A program made the position numbers and the translations under genes. DNA of 64,000 nt, taken from positions 1-64,000 of the forward strand of contig NZ_JAEQAZ010000039.1 in assembly GCF_016654115.1 (NCBI RefSeq), in the 5' to 3' direction. Below, piece by piece: positions 53,914 to 62,633 of the stretch (positions within the stretch are counted from its first letter, which is position 1; the number at the start of each line of letters is the position of its first letter). The notes beneath the pieces were generated by a model. That model did no database searches, had not been told where the DNA came from, and saw nothing but the letters and a program-made list of their open reading frames with translations. This stretch comes from Streptomyces sp. MBT53. Its GTDB lineage: Bacteria; Actinomycetota; Actinomycetes; Streptomycetales; Streptomycetaceae.

Positions 53914-54507
53914 ATGGCCAACACCCCCTTGTCCAGGGCGATGAGCGGCACGGTCGACCCGCCGCTGCTGCCGCTGCCGGACCGTGTCGTCGAACTCCTG
54001 TCGGAGCTGGGCAGCCCGCCGCGGCTGGCGGCCCACCTGCGAGCCGTCCACGACGTCGCGCACCAGCTGGTCGACTGGGTCGAACAGCACTGCCCCGCCG
54101 CGCTGTTCGACCGCGAGGCGGTGCTCTTCGGGGCGGCGACGCACGACGTGGGCAAGACAGTGCACGTCGCCGAGCTGTCCGGGCCGGGGGCGGCGCACGA
54201 GGAGGCGGGACGGGATCTTCTGCAACGCCACGGCGTCGGCCCGGAGTTGGCCCGCTTCGCCGCGACGCACGCGTCGTGGGGACGCCAACAGGTGGGCCTG
54301 GAAGACCTGTTGGTGAGCCTCGCCGACAAGGTGTGGAAGAACAGGCGCGTTCCCGAGCTGGAGGATCTCGTCGTGGCCCGGCTGGCGGAGGCGAGCGGCC
54401 GGGCGGTGTGGGAGGAGTTCATGGCGCTCGACGAGATTCTGGCCAGGATCGGTGACGGGGCGGACGAACGGCTGGCGTTCCAGGCGTCGTTCCCCACGCA
54501 GGGCTAA
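53914..54507 (+). CDS. HD-domain phosphohydrolase
   Basis: This 197-residue protein has an HD metal-binding core with LRAVHDVAHQLVDW, the doublet in GAATHDVGKTVH and a later histidine in ATHASWG. It is expected to hydrolyse a phosphate or nucleotide. The start is uncertain between 53911 (GTG), 53914 (ATG) and 53941 (ATG). It is divergent from the MBL gene. Confidence 0.82.
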   Translation: MANTPLSRAMSGTVDPPLLPLPDRVVELLSELGSPPRLAAHLRAVHDVAHQLVDWVEQHCPAALFDREAVLFGAATHDVGKTVHVAELSGPGAAHEEAGRDLLQRHGVGPELARFAATHASWGRQQVGLEDLLVSLADKVWKNRRVPELEDLVVARLAEASGRAVWEEFMALDEILARIGDGADERLAFQASFPTQG

Positions 54508-54518
54508 GGGGCACCGGT

Positions 54519-55106
54519 CTACGGCTTCCAGCCGGGGTCCCGTCCGCTGAGGCCCACCGCGCGGTCCAGGAGCGGGGCGTCCTCCGGTACCGGCACCACC
54601 GGTCCGAAGATGCCTCCGCCGCCGGCCGGGTCCTCGGCCACCGCCAGCAGGAAGGTGTACGAGGCCTGGAGCGCCGTGGGGTCGGGGTCGTAGGGCTGGC
54701 CGGTGGCGCGGGCCAGGTCCCAGCCGTGGACGACCAGTTCGTCGGCCACGACGGCGGCGGCGATCTCGCCGGGGAGGTCGATGCCGCCCGCGCGGGTCAT
54801 GCCGGTCCAGGCGGCCGGGTCGCGCCAGGCCTCGGCGAGGCCGTCGAGGATCTTGGGGAAGTCCTCGCGCCAGCCGGGACCGATGTCCGAGGCGGCGGCG
54901 TCCGGTGCGGTGTCCGTCATGACGCCCAGATCCTTGCGCGCGGCGTCGCGGAAGGCGACGGACAGGCCGAGCAGATGGCCCAGCATGTTGCGTACGGCGG
55001 TGCCGGGGCACGGGGTCGCGTCTCTGAGCTGCTCGTCGGTGACTCCCTCGACGAGCCGGGCGACGACACGGGTCTGCGGGCCGAGGTCGAAGATGCTGTC
55101 GGTCAT
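54519..55106 (-). CDS. TIGR03086-family DinB-like metal-binding protein
   Basis: This 195-residue protein belongs to the maleylpyruvate isomerase-like DinB group. It has the ATPCPGTAVRNMLGHLLG block with a metal histidine and ELVVHGWDLARATGQ with the others. Such proteins may serve in thiol-dependent reactions such as mycothiol chemistry. It converges on the HD-domain gene with an 11-base gap. Confidence 0.87.
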   Translation of the reverse strand: MTDSIFDLGPQTRVVARLVEGVTDEQLRDATPCPGTAVRNMLGHLLGLSVAFRDAARKDLGVMTDTAPDAAASDIGPGWREDFPKILDGLAEAWRDPAAWTGMTRAGGIDLPGEIAAAVVADELVVHGWDLARATGQPYDPDPTALQASYTFLLAVAEDPAGGGGIFGPVVPVPEDAPLLDRAVGLSGRDPGWKP

Positions 55107-55130
55107 GCGCTTCCCTTCCGGAGATCGGTC

Positions 55131-55556
55131 TCACTCAGGGGGTAGACCGACGGCGGCCCGGGAACTCATCGCCCGGCCCCGGATCAGTTCCCGCGCGGAC
55201 GGTCCCTGGCGCAGGCACCACAGCGCGATCACCGGGTCGCAGATCGCGCAGCCGAGCGAGGAGTCGTGGGCGAACGGGACGATGGGGTGCCCTTTGAGGT
55301 GGTGCACGATGTCCCACCCGGTGTGCAGCAGCCAGCCGACGCCGATCCAGTTCCACGATTCCAGGCCGCGGTGGGCGACGTAGGTGGCGAGCGCGGTGAA
55401 CGCGAACTCCCAGCCGCCCAGGCCGCCTCCGCTGAGATACGCGGCGCCCGCTCCCGCGACCGTCACGGCGTTGAGGCGCCGCCGGTGCGCCTCGGGGACG
55501 AGGGACATGAGCAGCACGTAGAGGAGGCCGATGACGATCGGCATGAGGTAGCGCAT
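55131..55556 (-). CDS. DUF6010 membrane protein
   Basis: This 141-residue membrane protein has about four hydrophobic segments and the family block WNWIGVGWLLHTGWDIVHHLKG, with conserved histidines that could bind a metal. It lies 24 bases upstream of the DinB-like gene. Function unknown. Confidence 0.8.
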   Translation of the reverse strand: MRYLMPIVIGLLYVLLMSLVPEAHRRRLNAVTVAGAGAAYLSGGGLGGWEFAFTALATYVAHRGLESWNWIGVGWLLHTGWDIVHHLKGHPIVPFAHDSSLGCAICDPVIALWCLRQGPSARELIRGRAMSSRAAVGLPPE

Positions 55557-55699
55557 GCGGCGACGCTAGAACCGTACCGTCCGCCGCCCCAGGGGTATTG
55601 ACGACAGCTTGCGACGGATTCCCGCCCGCGCCGTGCGACGCGTTTCTAGGGCACCTGCCCGATGCCGCACCCCCGGCCTTAGACCCACGATGACCAGGC

Positions 55700-56986
55700 A
55701 TGACGACGAAATGGACGGTGACCCGCATCCTGCGGAACCGCAACGCGGGGCTGTATTTCACGGGGCTGGTGGTGTCCGCCTTCGGCACGTCCGCGCTGGG
55801 GCTTGCGGCCGGTGTGTGGGTGAAGGACCTCAGCGGCTCGAACGGTCTGGCCGCGCTGTGCGTGTTCGCGGTCTGGGCGCCGACCCTGGCCGGCCCGGCC
55901 CTCGGCACGATCGCCGACCGCGTCCGCCGCAAGCCCCTGCTGATCCGGACGAACCTCGCCCTGGCCGCACTCCTCCTCACCCTCTTCACGGTCGACTCCC
56001 GCGCCGACCTGTGGCTCGTGTTCACCGTCCTGTTCGCCTACGGCACCGTCATGGTCGTCCAGGACCCCGCCGAGTCGGCCCTTGTCGCCGCCGTCGTGGA
56101 CCGGGATCTCCTCGGCGACTTCAACGGGCTGCGGATGTCGGCGGTGGAGGGCATGAAGCTGGTCGCGCCGCTGACGGGCGCGGGCCTGTACACGGCGTTC
56201 GGCGGGCCCGCGGTGGCCTGTCTGGACGCGGTGACGTGCGCACTGGCGGCGGGCCTGTGGCTGTTCGTGCGCGCGCACGAGGAGCGGCCGCGGCGCCCGG
56301 CCGGCGACTGGCGGGCCCAGACCGCGGAGGGTGTCCGGGAGTTGTGGGGGAATTCCCGGCTGCGCCCGCTGGTCCTGGCGGGCGGGACCATGATGTTCCT
56401 CGCCTCCCTGAGCAGCTCGTCGAACTACGCGATCATCGAGGCCCTGGGGCACGCTCCCGCCTACGCGGGGGTGCTGTACGCGGTCCAGGGCGTCGGCTCG
56501 GTCGCGGTCGGGCTGGTCTCCGGGCCCGCGCTACGACGGCTCGGCGAGCGGCGGTTCGGGGCGGCCGGGATCGCCGTCGCGGCGGTCGGGATGGCCGCGC
56601 GGGCGGTGCCGTCCGACCCGGTGGTCCTGGTGGGCAACGCGGCGATCGGCCTGGGGCTCCCGTGCGTACTGATCGCCGCGTTCACCGCCGTGCAGCGCGA
56701 AGTGCCGGGGCCGCTGCTGGGCCGGGCTACGGCCACCGCCAACACGCTGATCTTCACCCCGAACGTGATCGGCCTGGCGGCGGGCGCGGCATTGGTCGAA
56801 CTGCCCGACTTCCGGCTGCTGTTGATCCTGGTCGGGCTGGCGCTGCTCACTACGGGAGCGTGCCTGGGGCTGGTCGGGACGGGCGCGGTCCCGGCGCTGT
56901 TCGGGAGGAGTCCGTCTCCGGCTCAGAGCCCGGCCAGCGCCGACCGTACCTCCGACAGGTCCCCGTCCGACGCCAACCCCGCGTGA
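55700..56986 (+). CDS. MFS transporter
   Basis: This 428-residue membrane protein has about 12 hydrophobic segments and the MFS loop motif IADRVRRKPLLI. The layout matches Streptomyces efflux-like MFS proteins. No regulator is adjacent. Its end overlaps the converging hypothetical gene by 64 bases. Confidence 0.9.
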   Translation: MTTKWTVTRILRNRNAGLYFTGLVVSAFGTSALGLAAGVWVKDLSGSNGLAALCVFAVWAPTLAGPALGTIADRVRRKPLLIRTNLALAALLLTLFTVDSRADLWLVFTVLFAYGTVMVVQDPAESALVAAVVDRDLLGDFNGLRMSAVEGMKLVAPLTGAGLYTAFGGPAVACLDAVTCALAAGLWLFVRAHEERPRRPAGDWRAQTAEGVRELWGNSRLRPLVLAGGTMMFLASLSSSSNYAIIEALGHAPAYAGVLYAVQGVGSVAVGLVSGPALRRLGERRFGAAGIAVAAVGMAARAVPSDPVVLVGNAAIGLGLPCVLIAAFTAVQREVPGPLLGRATATANTLIFTPNVIGLAAGAALVELPDFRLLLILVGLALLTTGACLGLVGTGAVPALFGRSPSPAQSPASADRTSDRSPSDANPA

Positions 56987-58086
56987 TACAGGCGCAGTTC
57001 CGTCGCCCCGAGGCCGCGTGCCCGTGCCGCGTCCTTCGCGAGTGATCCCGGGCGTCCGCCCATCCCTGAGACCACCGTGAAGTTGGCCGCCAACACCCGG
57101 CCGTCCAGGCCCTGTTCGGCGAACGGGGTCAGCAGGCCCGCGCCGCTCGTGCAGGGGACGACCACGCCGTCGGCCACCGAGAGGATGTGCCCGGGGTCCA
57201 CGCCGGCGTTGGCGCCGCAGTGGTACGACTCCGGGTCCGCGTGGAGCAGCACCTGGAAGTCGGCGGGTGCGGCGGCCCGGACCGCGGTGACCGCCGTCTC
57301 CTGGAGTGTGCGGGCCCTGTCGTCGCGCCACGCGCGTGTGGCCGTCGCGTTGGCCTCGCCGAGGAGTTTCCCGACCCCTGCCCAGCCGCCGTCGGAGGGC
57401 GCCCCCTGCCACACCGGTTCCAGCGCGGCACGTACCGTCGTCGCCAACTCCCCGGCGTCGACGCCCTGTTCGCCGTAGCCCTGGCGGCAGGTCGGACAGA
57501 AGCACAGGGACATCAGGTACTGGCCCGCGTCCCCGAGGGGGATTCCGCCGGTCTTGTCGTGGGCGTGCAGATGGGCGAGGCCGTACCAGCCGAGGGACTC
57601 CAGTTCGGTGCCGTGCGCGCCGGGGCGTACGGCCGCTTCGGCGGCGAGGTCGACGAGGTACGCGCGCGTGGCCGGTTGGGCGATACAGGGTGCCCAGGGG
57701 TAGCGGTCGCCGTAGGCGTTGACCACCGAGGTGTCCGGATGTTCCGCGCCCAGGCGGGAGTTGTGGGCGAGGACCACCCAGGTGTGCACTTCCAGACCGG
57801 CCTCCGCGAGGGCCGCTGCGGCCTCCCCGTAGGCGTCGCCGGGCGCCCAGTCGCCGACCTCGTACGGCCTCAACTCCCGCCCCTGCCAACGGGAGTCCGG
57901 CGGGTACAGGACGGCCGCGTGCTCGGCGGTGACGACGCGGTGGCGGGGGTGGCGGGGGGTCAGTGCGCGCGTGGAGTGGTAAGCGGAGGCGAGGGTCGCC
58001 TGCCGGACGCCGAGCGCCGCGATCCTGCCGCCCGCCCCGGGGTCGCCGTTGACGTCCCAGGGATAGACGAACGCCGATGCCTTCAC
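56923..58086 (-). CDS. Uncharacterised protein, possible glycosidase-like TIM barrel
   Basis: This 387-residue cytoplasmic protein is coupled to the uronate-route dehydratase by a GTGA overlap. It opens with SAFVYPWDVNGD and has acidic residues in a likely active-site strand (TELESLGWYGLAH, residues about 160-172). The cysteine cluster Cys195, Cys197 and Cys200 in LCFCPTCRQGYG resembles a motif of hypothetical glycosyl-hydrolase-like TIM barrels, which is inference. I do not recognise a named family. Coupling suggests a role on uronate-bearing saccharides. Confidence 0.7.
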   Translation of the reverse strand: MKASAFVYPWDVNGDPGAGGRIAALGVRQATLASAYHSTRALTPRHPRHRVVTAEHAAVLYPPDSRWQGRELRPYEVGDWAPGDAYGEAAAALAEAGLEVHTWVVLAHNSRLGAEHPDTSVVNAYGDRYPWAPCIAQPATRAYLVDLAAEAAVRPGAHGTELESLGWYGLAHLHAHDKTGGIPLGDAGQYLMSLCFCPTCRQGYGEQGVDAGELATTVRAALEPVWQGAPSDGGWAGVGKLLGEANATATRAWRDDRARTLQETAVTAVRAAAPADFQVLLHADPESYHCGANAGVDPGHILSVADGVVVPCTSGAGLLTPFAEQGLDGRVLAANFTVVSGMGGRPGSLAKDAARARGLGATELRLYHAGLASDGDLSEVRSALAGL

Positions 58087-59048
58087 GCGCCCGCCTCCGT
58101 CTGCGAGTCCATCTGTGCCTCGATCAACGTGTAGCCGCGCTCGATGAGTTGGGCCAGTTGTTTGACATGATCCTCGGTCGGTTCCGTCAGCGGCGGGCGG
58201 ACCTCGCCGACGTCCAGACCCCGCATCCGCACGCCCGCCTTGACGAGCGAGACCGCGTAACCGCGTCCCTGGGCGCGCAGTTCGACGAACGGCCGGTAGA
58301 AGCCGTCCAGGAGGCGGTTGGCCGTGGTGTCGTCGCCGGTCGCGAGGGCCCGGTGGAAGGCGAGCGCGAGCTCCGGGACGAAGCAGAACACGGCGGAGGA
58401 GTAGAGGGTGATGCCGATCCCCCGGTAGGCGAGTTGAGTCTGTTCGGCGGTGGGCAGTCCGTTGAAGTACAGGAAGTCGCCCGGGACTTCGGTGCGTACG
58501 GTGCTCACGATCCGCTGCATCAGGTCGAGGTCGCCGAGGCCGTCCTTGAAGCCGATGATCCCCTCGGTGCGGGCGAGTTCGACGACCGTGGCCGGGGTGA
58601 ACACGGCGTTGTCGCGCTGGTAGACGATGACGGGCAGCGCGGTCGACGCGGCCACCTCGCGGTAGTGCCGCAGCAGTCCCTCCTGCCCGGCGACCACCAG
58701 GTACGGCGGCATGGCGAGCAGCCCGTCGGCCCCGGCGGCCTCCGCGAGCCGTGCGTACCGTACGGCGAGCGCGGTGCCGTAGCCCGCGCCCGCGACCACC
58801 GGGACCCGGCCCTCGGCCGCCTCCACGGCGGCCCGCACGCACGCCTCGAACTCCTCGGGGAGCAGCGCGTGGAACTCGCCGGTGCCGCAGCACGCGAACA
58901 CGGCGGCGGCACCGGCCTCGACGCCCTGGCGGACATGCGCGCGGTACACGTCGAGATCGACGGCGCCGTCGGGGCCGTACGCGGTGACGGGGAAGAACAG
59001 CGGCCCGCTGGGGATACTGAGCCGGTCGGCGAGAGGGGCTGGCGTCAC
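58083..59048 (-). CDS. 5-dehydro-4-deoxyglucarate dehydratase (KDGDH)
   Basis: This 321-residue DHDPS-family enzyme converts 5-dehydro-4-deoxy-D-glucarate to 2-oxoglutarate semialdehyde with loss of CO2 and water. The family block AAVFACCGTGEFHALLPEEF, the Tyr143 segment VIVYQRDNAVF, the Schiff-base lysine Lys168 in GIIGFKDGLGDLDL and DFLYFNGLPTAE are diagnostic. The GTG at 59048 has GGGAGAG upstream. It is divergent from the uronate dehydrogenase gene. Confidence 0.92.
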   Translation of the reverse strand: MTPAPLADRLSIPSGPLFFPVTAYGPDGAVDLDVYRAHVRQGVEAGAAAVFACCGTGEFHALLPEEFEACVRAAVEAAEGRVPVVAGAGYGTALAVRYARLAEAAGADGLLAMPPYLVVAGQEGLLRHYREVAASTALPVIVYQRDNAVFTPATVVELARTEGIIGFKDGLGDLDLMQRIVSTVRTEVPGDFLYFNGLPTAEQTQLAYRGIGITLYSSAVFCFVPELALAFHRALATGDDTTANRLLDGFYRPFVELRAQGRGYAVSLVKAGVRMRGLDVGEVRPPLTEPTEDHVKQLAQLIERGYTLIEAQMDSQTEAGA

Positions 59049-59109
59049 GGGCTCTCCCTTGAAACAGGCGCGTGCGTTCTTCTGATCAACGTCTACATTT
59101 CTGAACAGC

Positions 59110-59138
59110 CCCACCCTAAGGATCTGCCTCAGGGTGGG
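59110..59138. promoter_or_regulatory. Inverted repeat upstream of the KDGDH gene
   Basis: CCCACCCT (59110-59117) and AGGGTGGG (59131-59138) form a perfect 8-base dyad with a 13-base spacer, about 60 bases before the KDGDH start. It may be an operator or leader hairpin. Confidence 0.45.
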
Positions 59139-59191
59139 TCAAGCAGGCAATTGAGCAAGAAGGAAGCGGATTTCCCAGGTCCACGCCACAC

Positions 59192-59249
59192 TTGACGGGC
59201 ATGGTGGCGGATCTTTAGCGTGTCCATGCATGTGAATGTCGTTCATGGA
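59192..59249 (+). promoter_or_regulatory. Promoter and dyad of the uronate dehydrogenase gene
   Basis: TTGACG (59192-59197) and TAGCGT (59216-59221) are spaced by 18 bases as -35 and -10 elements. Directly after them TCCATG (59223-59228) and CATGGA (59244-59249) form a dyad over the expected transcription start, a natural place for a repressor. Confidence 0.5.
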
Positions 59250-59277
59250 TGAGGCCGACGACTCTAGGAGACCGAGG

Positions 59278-60102
59278 ATGCCCGCTCCCCGCACCGTTCT
59301 GCTCACCGGCGCCGCAGGCGGGCTCGGCACCCTGATGCGGGAGCCGCTCCCCGCGTACGGCTACGAGCTGCGGCTGCTGGATGTGCGCCCGATCGAGGGC
59401 GAGCCGGACGCGATCACCGCCGACCTCTCCGACAGGGCGGCGCTCCGCGAGGCCGTGCGGGGCGTCGACGCGATCATCCACCTCGCCGGCATCTCCCTGG
59501 AATCCTCCTTCGACAAGATCCTCGCGTCGAACATCGAGGGCACGTACAACCTCTACGAGGCCGCCCGCGAGGAGGGCGTCGGCCGCGTCGTCTTCGCCTC
59601 CTCCAACCACGCGGTGGGCTACACCCCGAGGCCGCAGGGGGACACACCTCTTGATCCAAGCGTGCTCATCCCCGTCGACACCCCGCACCGCCCCGACACC
59701 TTCTACGGCCTGTCCAAGTCCTTCGGCGAGGACCTGGCGCAGCTCTACTGGGACAAGCACGGCCTGGAGACCGTCTCCGTGCGCATCGGCTCCTGCTTCC
59801 CGGAGCCCAGCAGCGTCCGCATGCTGTCGATCTGGATGAGCCCCGCCGACGGCGCCCGTCTCCTCCACGCGGCCCTGACCGCCGAGGACGTACGGCACAC
59901 GATCGTCTACGGCTCCTCCGCGAACACCCGCCTGTGGTGGGACCTGTCGACCGCGCGGGCGCTCGGTTACGAGCCCCAGGACGACTCCGAGCCGTACGCC
60001 GAGAAGCTGATCGCCGAGCAGGGCGAGCTGCAGCCGGGCGTCGAGGCGCACGCCCATCTCGGCGGCCACTTCGTGAACGACCCGCCGATCTGGCCGTACT
60101 GA
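59278..60102 (+). CDS. udh: Uronate dehydrogenase
   Basis: This 274-residue NAD-dependent short-chain-type enzyme oxidises D-galacturonate or D-glucuronate to the aldaric lactone. It has GAAGGLG at 11-17, the catalytic Ser109, Tyr143 and Lys147 in FYGLSKSFGE, and the highly characteristic RIGSCFPEP, RMLSIWMSPAD and LWWDLS blocks of bacterial uronate dehydrogenases. The ATG at 59278 follows AGGAGACCGAGG. It is divergent from the KDGDH gene, and both belong to the oxidative uronate route. Confidence 0.9.
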   Translation: MPAPRTVLLTGAAGGLGTLMREPLPAYGYELRLLDVRPIEGEPDAITADLSDRAALREAVRGVDAIIHLAGISLESSFDKILASNIEGTYNLYEAAREEGVGRVVFASSNHAVGYTPRPQGDTPLDPSVLIPVDTPHRPDTFYGLSKSFGEDLAQLYWDKHGLETVSVRIGSCFPEPSSVRMLSIWMSPADGARLLHAALTAEDVRHTIVYGSSANTRLWWDLSTARALGYEPQDDSEPYAEKLIAEQGELQPGVEAHAHLGGHFVNDPPIWPY

Positions 60103-60140
60103 ACGGAAAGCCGCACTGACGGGAAAAGCACCTTCGCGGC

Positions 60141-60171
60141 GGCGGGCGGGCATCGAACGGGCCCGCCCGTC
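60141..60171 (+). terminator. Hairpin after the uronate dehydrogenase gene
   Basis: GGCGGGCGGGC (60141-60151) pairs with GCCCGCCCGTC (60161-60171), with one G-T pair and a nine-base loop. It lies 39 bases after the dehydrogenase stop. There is no T-tract. The rest of 60103-60388 shows no gene. Confidence 0.5.
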
Positions 60172-60388
60172 GGCGTGTTCGGGCACGGACGCTGCCCGAT
60201 CCCACGCCCCGGCGGACAGCGGCGCAGGTCCGCGACGGGCACGGCGCGCGGTAAACGGTCACACACGGGCACCATCGGGCCTGCAACAGGCCTGGTCAGT
60301 GCCGCACACCCGCTGTAGAACTTCCCCCAAGGGTCCCACCGGGCCCGAACGGGCAGTACTCCAGGTGAGCGGGAAGGCGGTGTCGGCC

Positions 60389-61159
60389 ATGGGGACGAGT
60401 TCGGCGGAAGAACGTCAGCGGGAGATCGTGCGCGCCGCGCGCCGCACCGGCTCGGTCGACGTCACCGCGCTCGCCGCCGAGCTGGGCGTGGCCAAGGAGA
60501 CCGTACGGCGGGATCTGCGCGCCCTGGAGGACCACGGGCTGGTCCGCAGGACCCATGGTGGCGCCTACCCCGTGGAGAGCGCCGGTTTCGAGACGACGCT
60601 CGCCTTCCGCGCCACCAGCCATGTCCCGGAGAAGCGCCGGATCGCGGTCGCCGCGGCCGAGTTGCTCGGGGACGCCGAGACGGTCTTCGTCGACGAGGGC
60701 TTCACCCCCCAGCTCATCGCCGAGGCGCTGCCCAGGGACCGGCCGCTGACCGTGGTCACCGCGTCCCTGCCGGTGGCGGGCGTGCTCGCCGAGTCGGAGA
60801 ACACCTCGGTGCTGCTGCTCGGCGGCCGGGTCCGGCACGGCACCCTGGCCACCGTCGACCACTGGACGACGAAGATGCTCGCCGGCTTCGTCCTCGACCT
60901 CGCCTTCATCGGCGCCAACGGCATCTCCCGCGAACACGGCCTGACCACGCCCGACCCCGCCGTCAGCGAGGTCAAGGCGCAGGCCATCCGCGCCGCCCGG
61001 CGCACCGTGTTCGCCGGTGTGCACACCAAGTTCGGGGCGGTCAGCTTCTGCAGGTTCGCCGAGATCGGCGCCCTGGAGACGATCGTCACGAGCACGCTGC
61101 TCCCGTCGGCCGAAGCCCACCGGTACTCACTTCTGGGGCCACAGGTCATCCGCGTCTAG
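60389..61159 (+). CDS. DeoR/GlpR-family regulator
   Basis: This 256-residue regulator has a DeoR winged helix (residues about 7-60, VTALAAELGVAKETVRRDLRAL then RTHGGAY) and a C-terminal sugar-phosphate isomerase-like effector domain with VFVDEGFTPQLIAEAL and DLAFIGANGIS. The ATG at 60389 is chosen; a GTG at 60380 is possible. It stands directly upstream of the polyol-type ABC operon and probably controls it by sensing a sugar phosphate. Confidence 0.92.
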   Translation: MGTSSAEERQREIVRAARRTGSVDVTALAAELGVAKETVRRDLRALEDHGLVRRTHGGAYPVESAGFETTLAFRATSHVPEKRRIAVAAAELLGDAETVFVDEGFTPQLIAEALPRDRPLTVVTASLPVAGVLAESENTSVLLLGGRVRHGTLATVDHWTTKMLAGFVLDLAFIGANGISREHGLTTPDPAVSEVKAQAIRAARRTVFAGVHTKFGAVSFCRFAEIGALETIVTSTLLPSAEAHRYSLLGPQVIRV

Positions 61160-61262
61160 CACACCGTTTGAAATTCCAACTGAGTCTCTACGTAGGGCGC
61201 AGTCATGCCCGGCCGGCGCCTTTTTCTCCCCATTTCTCTCCCTATACGTGCAGGAGCGATCC

Positions 61263-62633
61263 ATGCGAACCCAGAGCCGACGACGGCCGCCGCGAGCCAC
61301 GCTCGCCCTGGCCGCCGTAGGGACGCTGCTCGCCCCGCTGCTCTCCGGCTGCTGGGTCGGAGCGGGCGGCGCCGGATCAGGCGGCAACTCGATCAACGTC
61401 CTGATGGTCAACAACCCCCAGATGGTCGAACTCCAGAAACTGGCCCCGCACTTCACGAAGGAGACCGGCATCAAGGTCAACTTCACGGTGCTGCCCGAGA
61501 ACGACGTCCGCGACAAGATCAGCCAGGACTTCGCCAACCAGGCCGGCCAGTACGACGTGGCGACCCTCTCCAACTACGAGATCCCGATCTACGCCCGCAA
61601 CGGCTGGCTGCACGAGATGGACTCCTACGTCGCCAAGGACCCCGCCTACGACGAGCAGGACATCCTCAAGCCGATGCGGGAGTCCCTGACCGCGGACGAC
61701 GGCAAGCTCTACGGGCAGCCGTTCTACGGCGAGTCGTCCTTCCTGATGTACCGCAAGGACGTGCTCGCCGCGAAGGGCCTCACGATGCCCGCGCATCCCA
61801 CCTGGACCCAGGTGGCCGACATCGCCGCGAAGGTCGACGGCGCCCAGTCCGGCATGAAGGGCATCTGCCTGCGCGGACTGCCCGGCTGGGGCGAGCTGAT
61901 GGCGCCCCTGACGACCGTCGTGAACACCTTCGGCGGCACCTGGTTCACCAAGGACTGGAAGGCGCAGCTCGACTCCCCCGCGTTCGAGCAGGCGACGAAG
62001 TTCTATGTCGACCTCGTCCGCAAGCACGGCGAGTCCGGCGCGCCCCAGTCCGGGTTCGCCGAGTGCCTCAACAACATCACCCAGAGCAAGGTCGCCATGT
62101 GGTACGACGCCACCTCGGCGGCGGGCTCGCTGGAGGCCAAGGGTTCTCCGGTCAAGGGCAAGATCGGCTACGTCCCGGCGCCGGTCGAGAAGACCGACTC
62201 CTCGGGCTGGCTCTACACCTGGGCCTGGGGCATCCAGAAGGCGTCCCACAACTCCGACAAGGCCTGGAAGTTCGTGTCCTGGGCGTCCGGCAAGGAGTAC
62301 GAGCAGCTGGTCGGCGAGACGGACGGCTGGGCCAACGTGCCGGCCGGGAAGCGCGCCTCGACGTACACGAACCCCGAGTACGTGAAGGAGGCCGCCGCCT
62401 TCCAGGAGCAGACGAAGGAGGCCATCGAGGGCGCCAAGCCCAACGACCCGGGTGTGCAGCCGCGGCCCGCGCCCGGCATCCAGTTCGTCGACATCCCCGA
62501 GTTCACCGACCTCGGTACGAAGGTCTCCCAGGAGATCAGTTCGGCCATCGCCGGGCGCCAGTCCGTCGACTCGGCCCTGAAGAAGTCCCAGAAGCTGGCC
62601 GAGAAGATCTCCAAGGAGTACGAGGGACGATGA
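61263..62633 (+). CDS. Polyol/sugar ABC transporter substrate-binding lipoprotein
   Basis: This 456-residue lipoprotein resembles SmoE/MtlE-type binding proteins for sorbitol and mannitol. The lipobox LLSGC puts the lipidated residue at Cys30. Typical segments are INVLMVNNPQMVELQKLAPHF, YDVATLSNYEIPIYARNGWL and GICLRGLPGWGELMAPL. The ATG at 61263 begins the signal peptide. It is followed by two permease genes, coupled by ATGA overlaps. Confidence 0.9.
   Translation: MRTQSRRRPPRATLALAAVGTLLAPLLSGCWVGAGGAGSGGNSINVLMVNNPQMVELQKLAPHFTKETGIKVNFTVLPENDVRDKISQDFANQAGQYDVATLSNYEIPIYARNGWLHEMDSYVAKDPAYDEQDILKPMRESLTADDGKLYGQPFYGESSFLMYRKDVLAAKGLTMPAHPTWTQVADIAAKVDGAQSGMKGICLRGLPGWGELMAPLTTVVNTFGGTWFTKDWKAQLDSPAFEQATKFYVDLVRKHGESGAPQSGFAECLNNITQSKVAMWYDATSAAGSLEAKGSPVKGKIGYVPAPVEKTDSSGWLYTWAWGIQKASHNSDKAWKFVSWASGKEYEQLVGETDGWANVPAGKRASTYTNPEYVKEAAAFQEQTKEAIEGAKPNDPGVQPRPAPGIQFVDIPEFTDLGTKVSQEISSAIAGRQSVDSALKKSQKLAEKISKEYEGR

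Noticed and set aside
61188..61195. CTACGTAG palindrome in front of the polyol operon as a DeoR operator
   Set aside because: At eight bases with no second copy it is too short to claim, although its position is reasonable.
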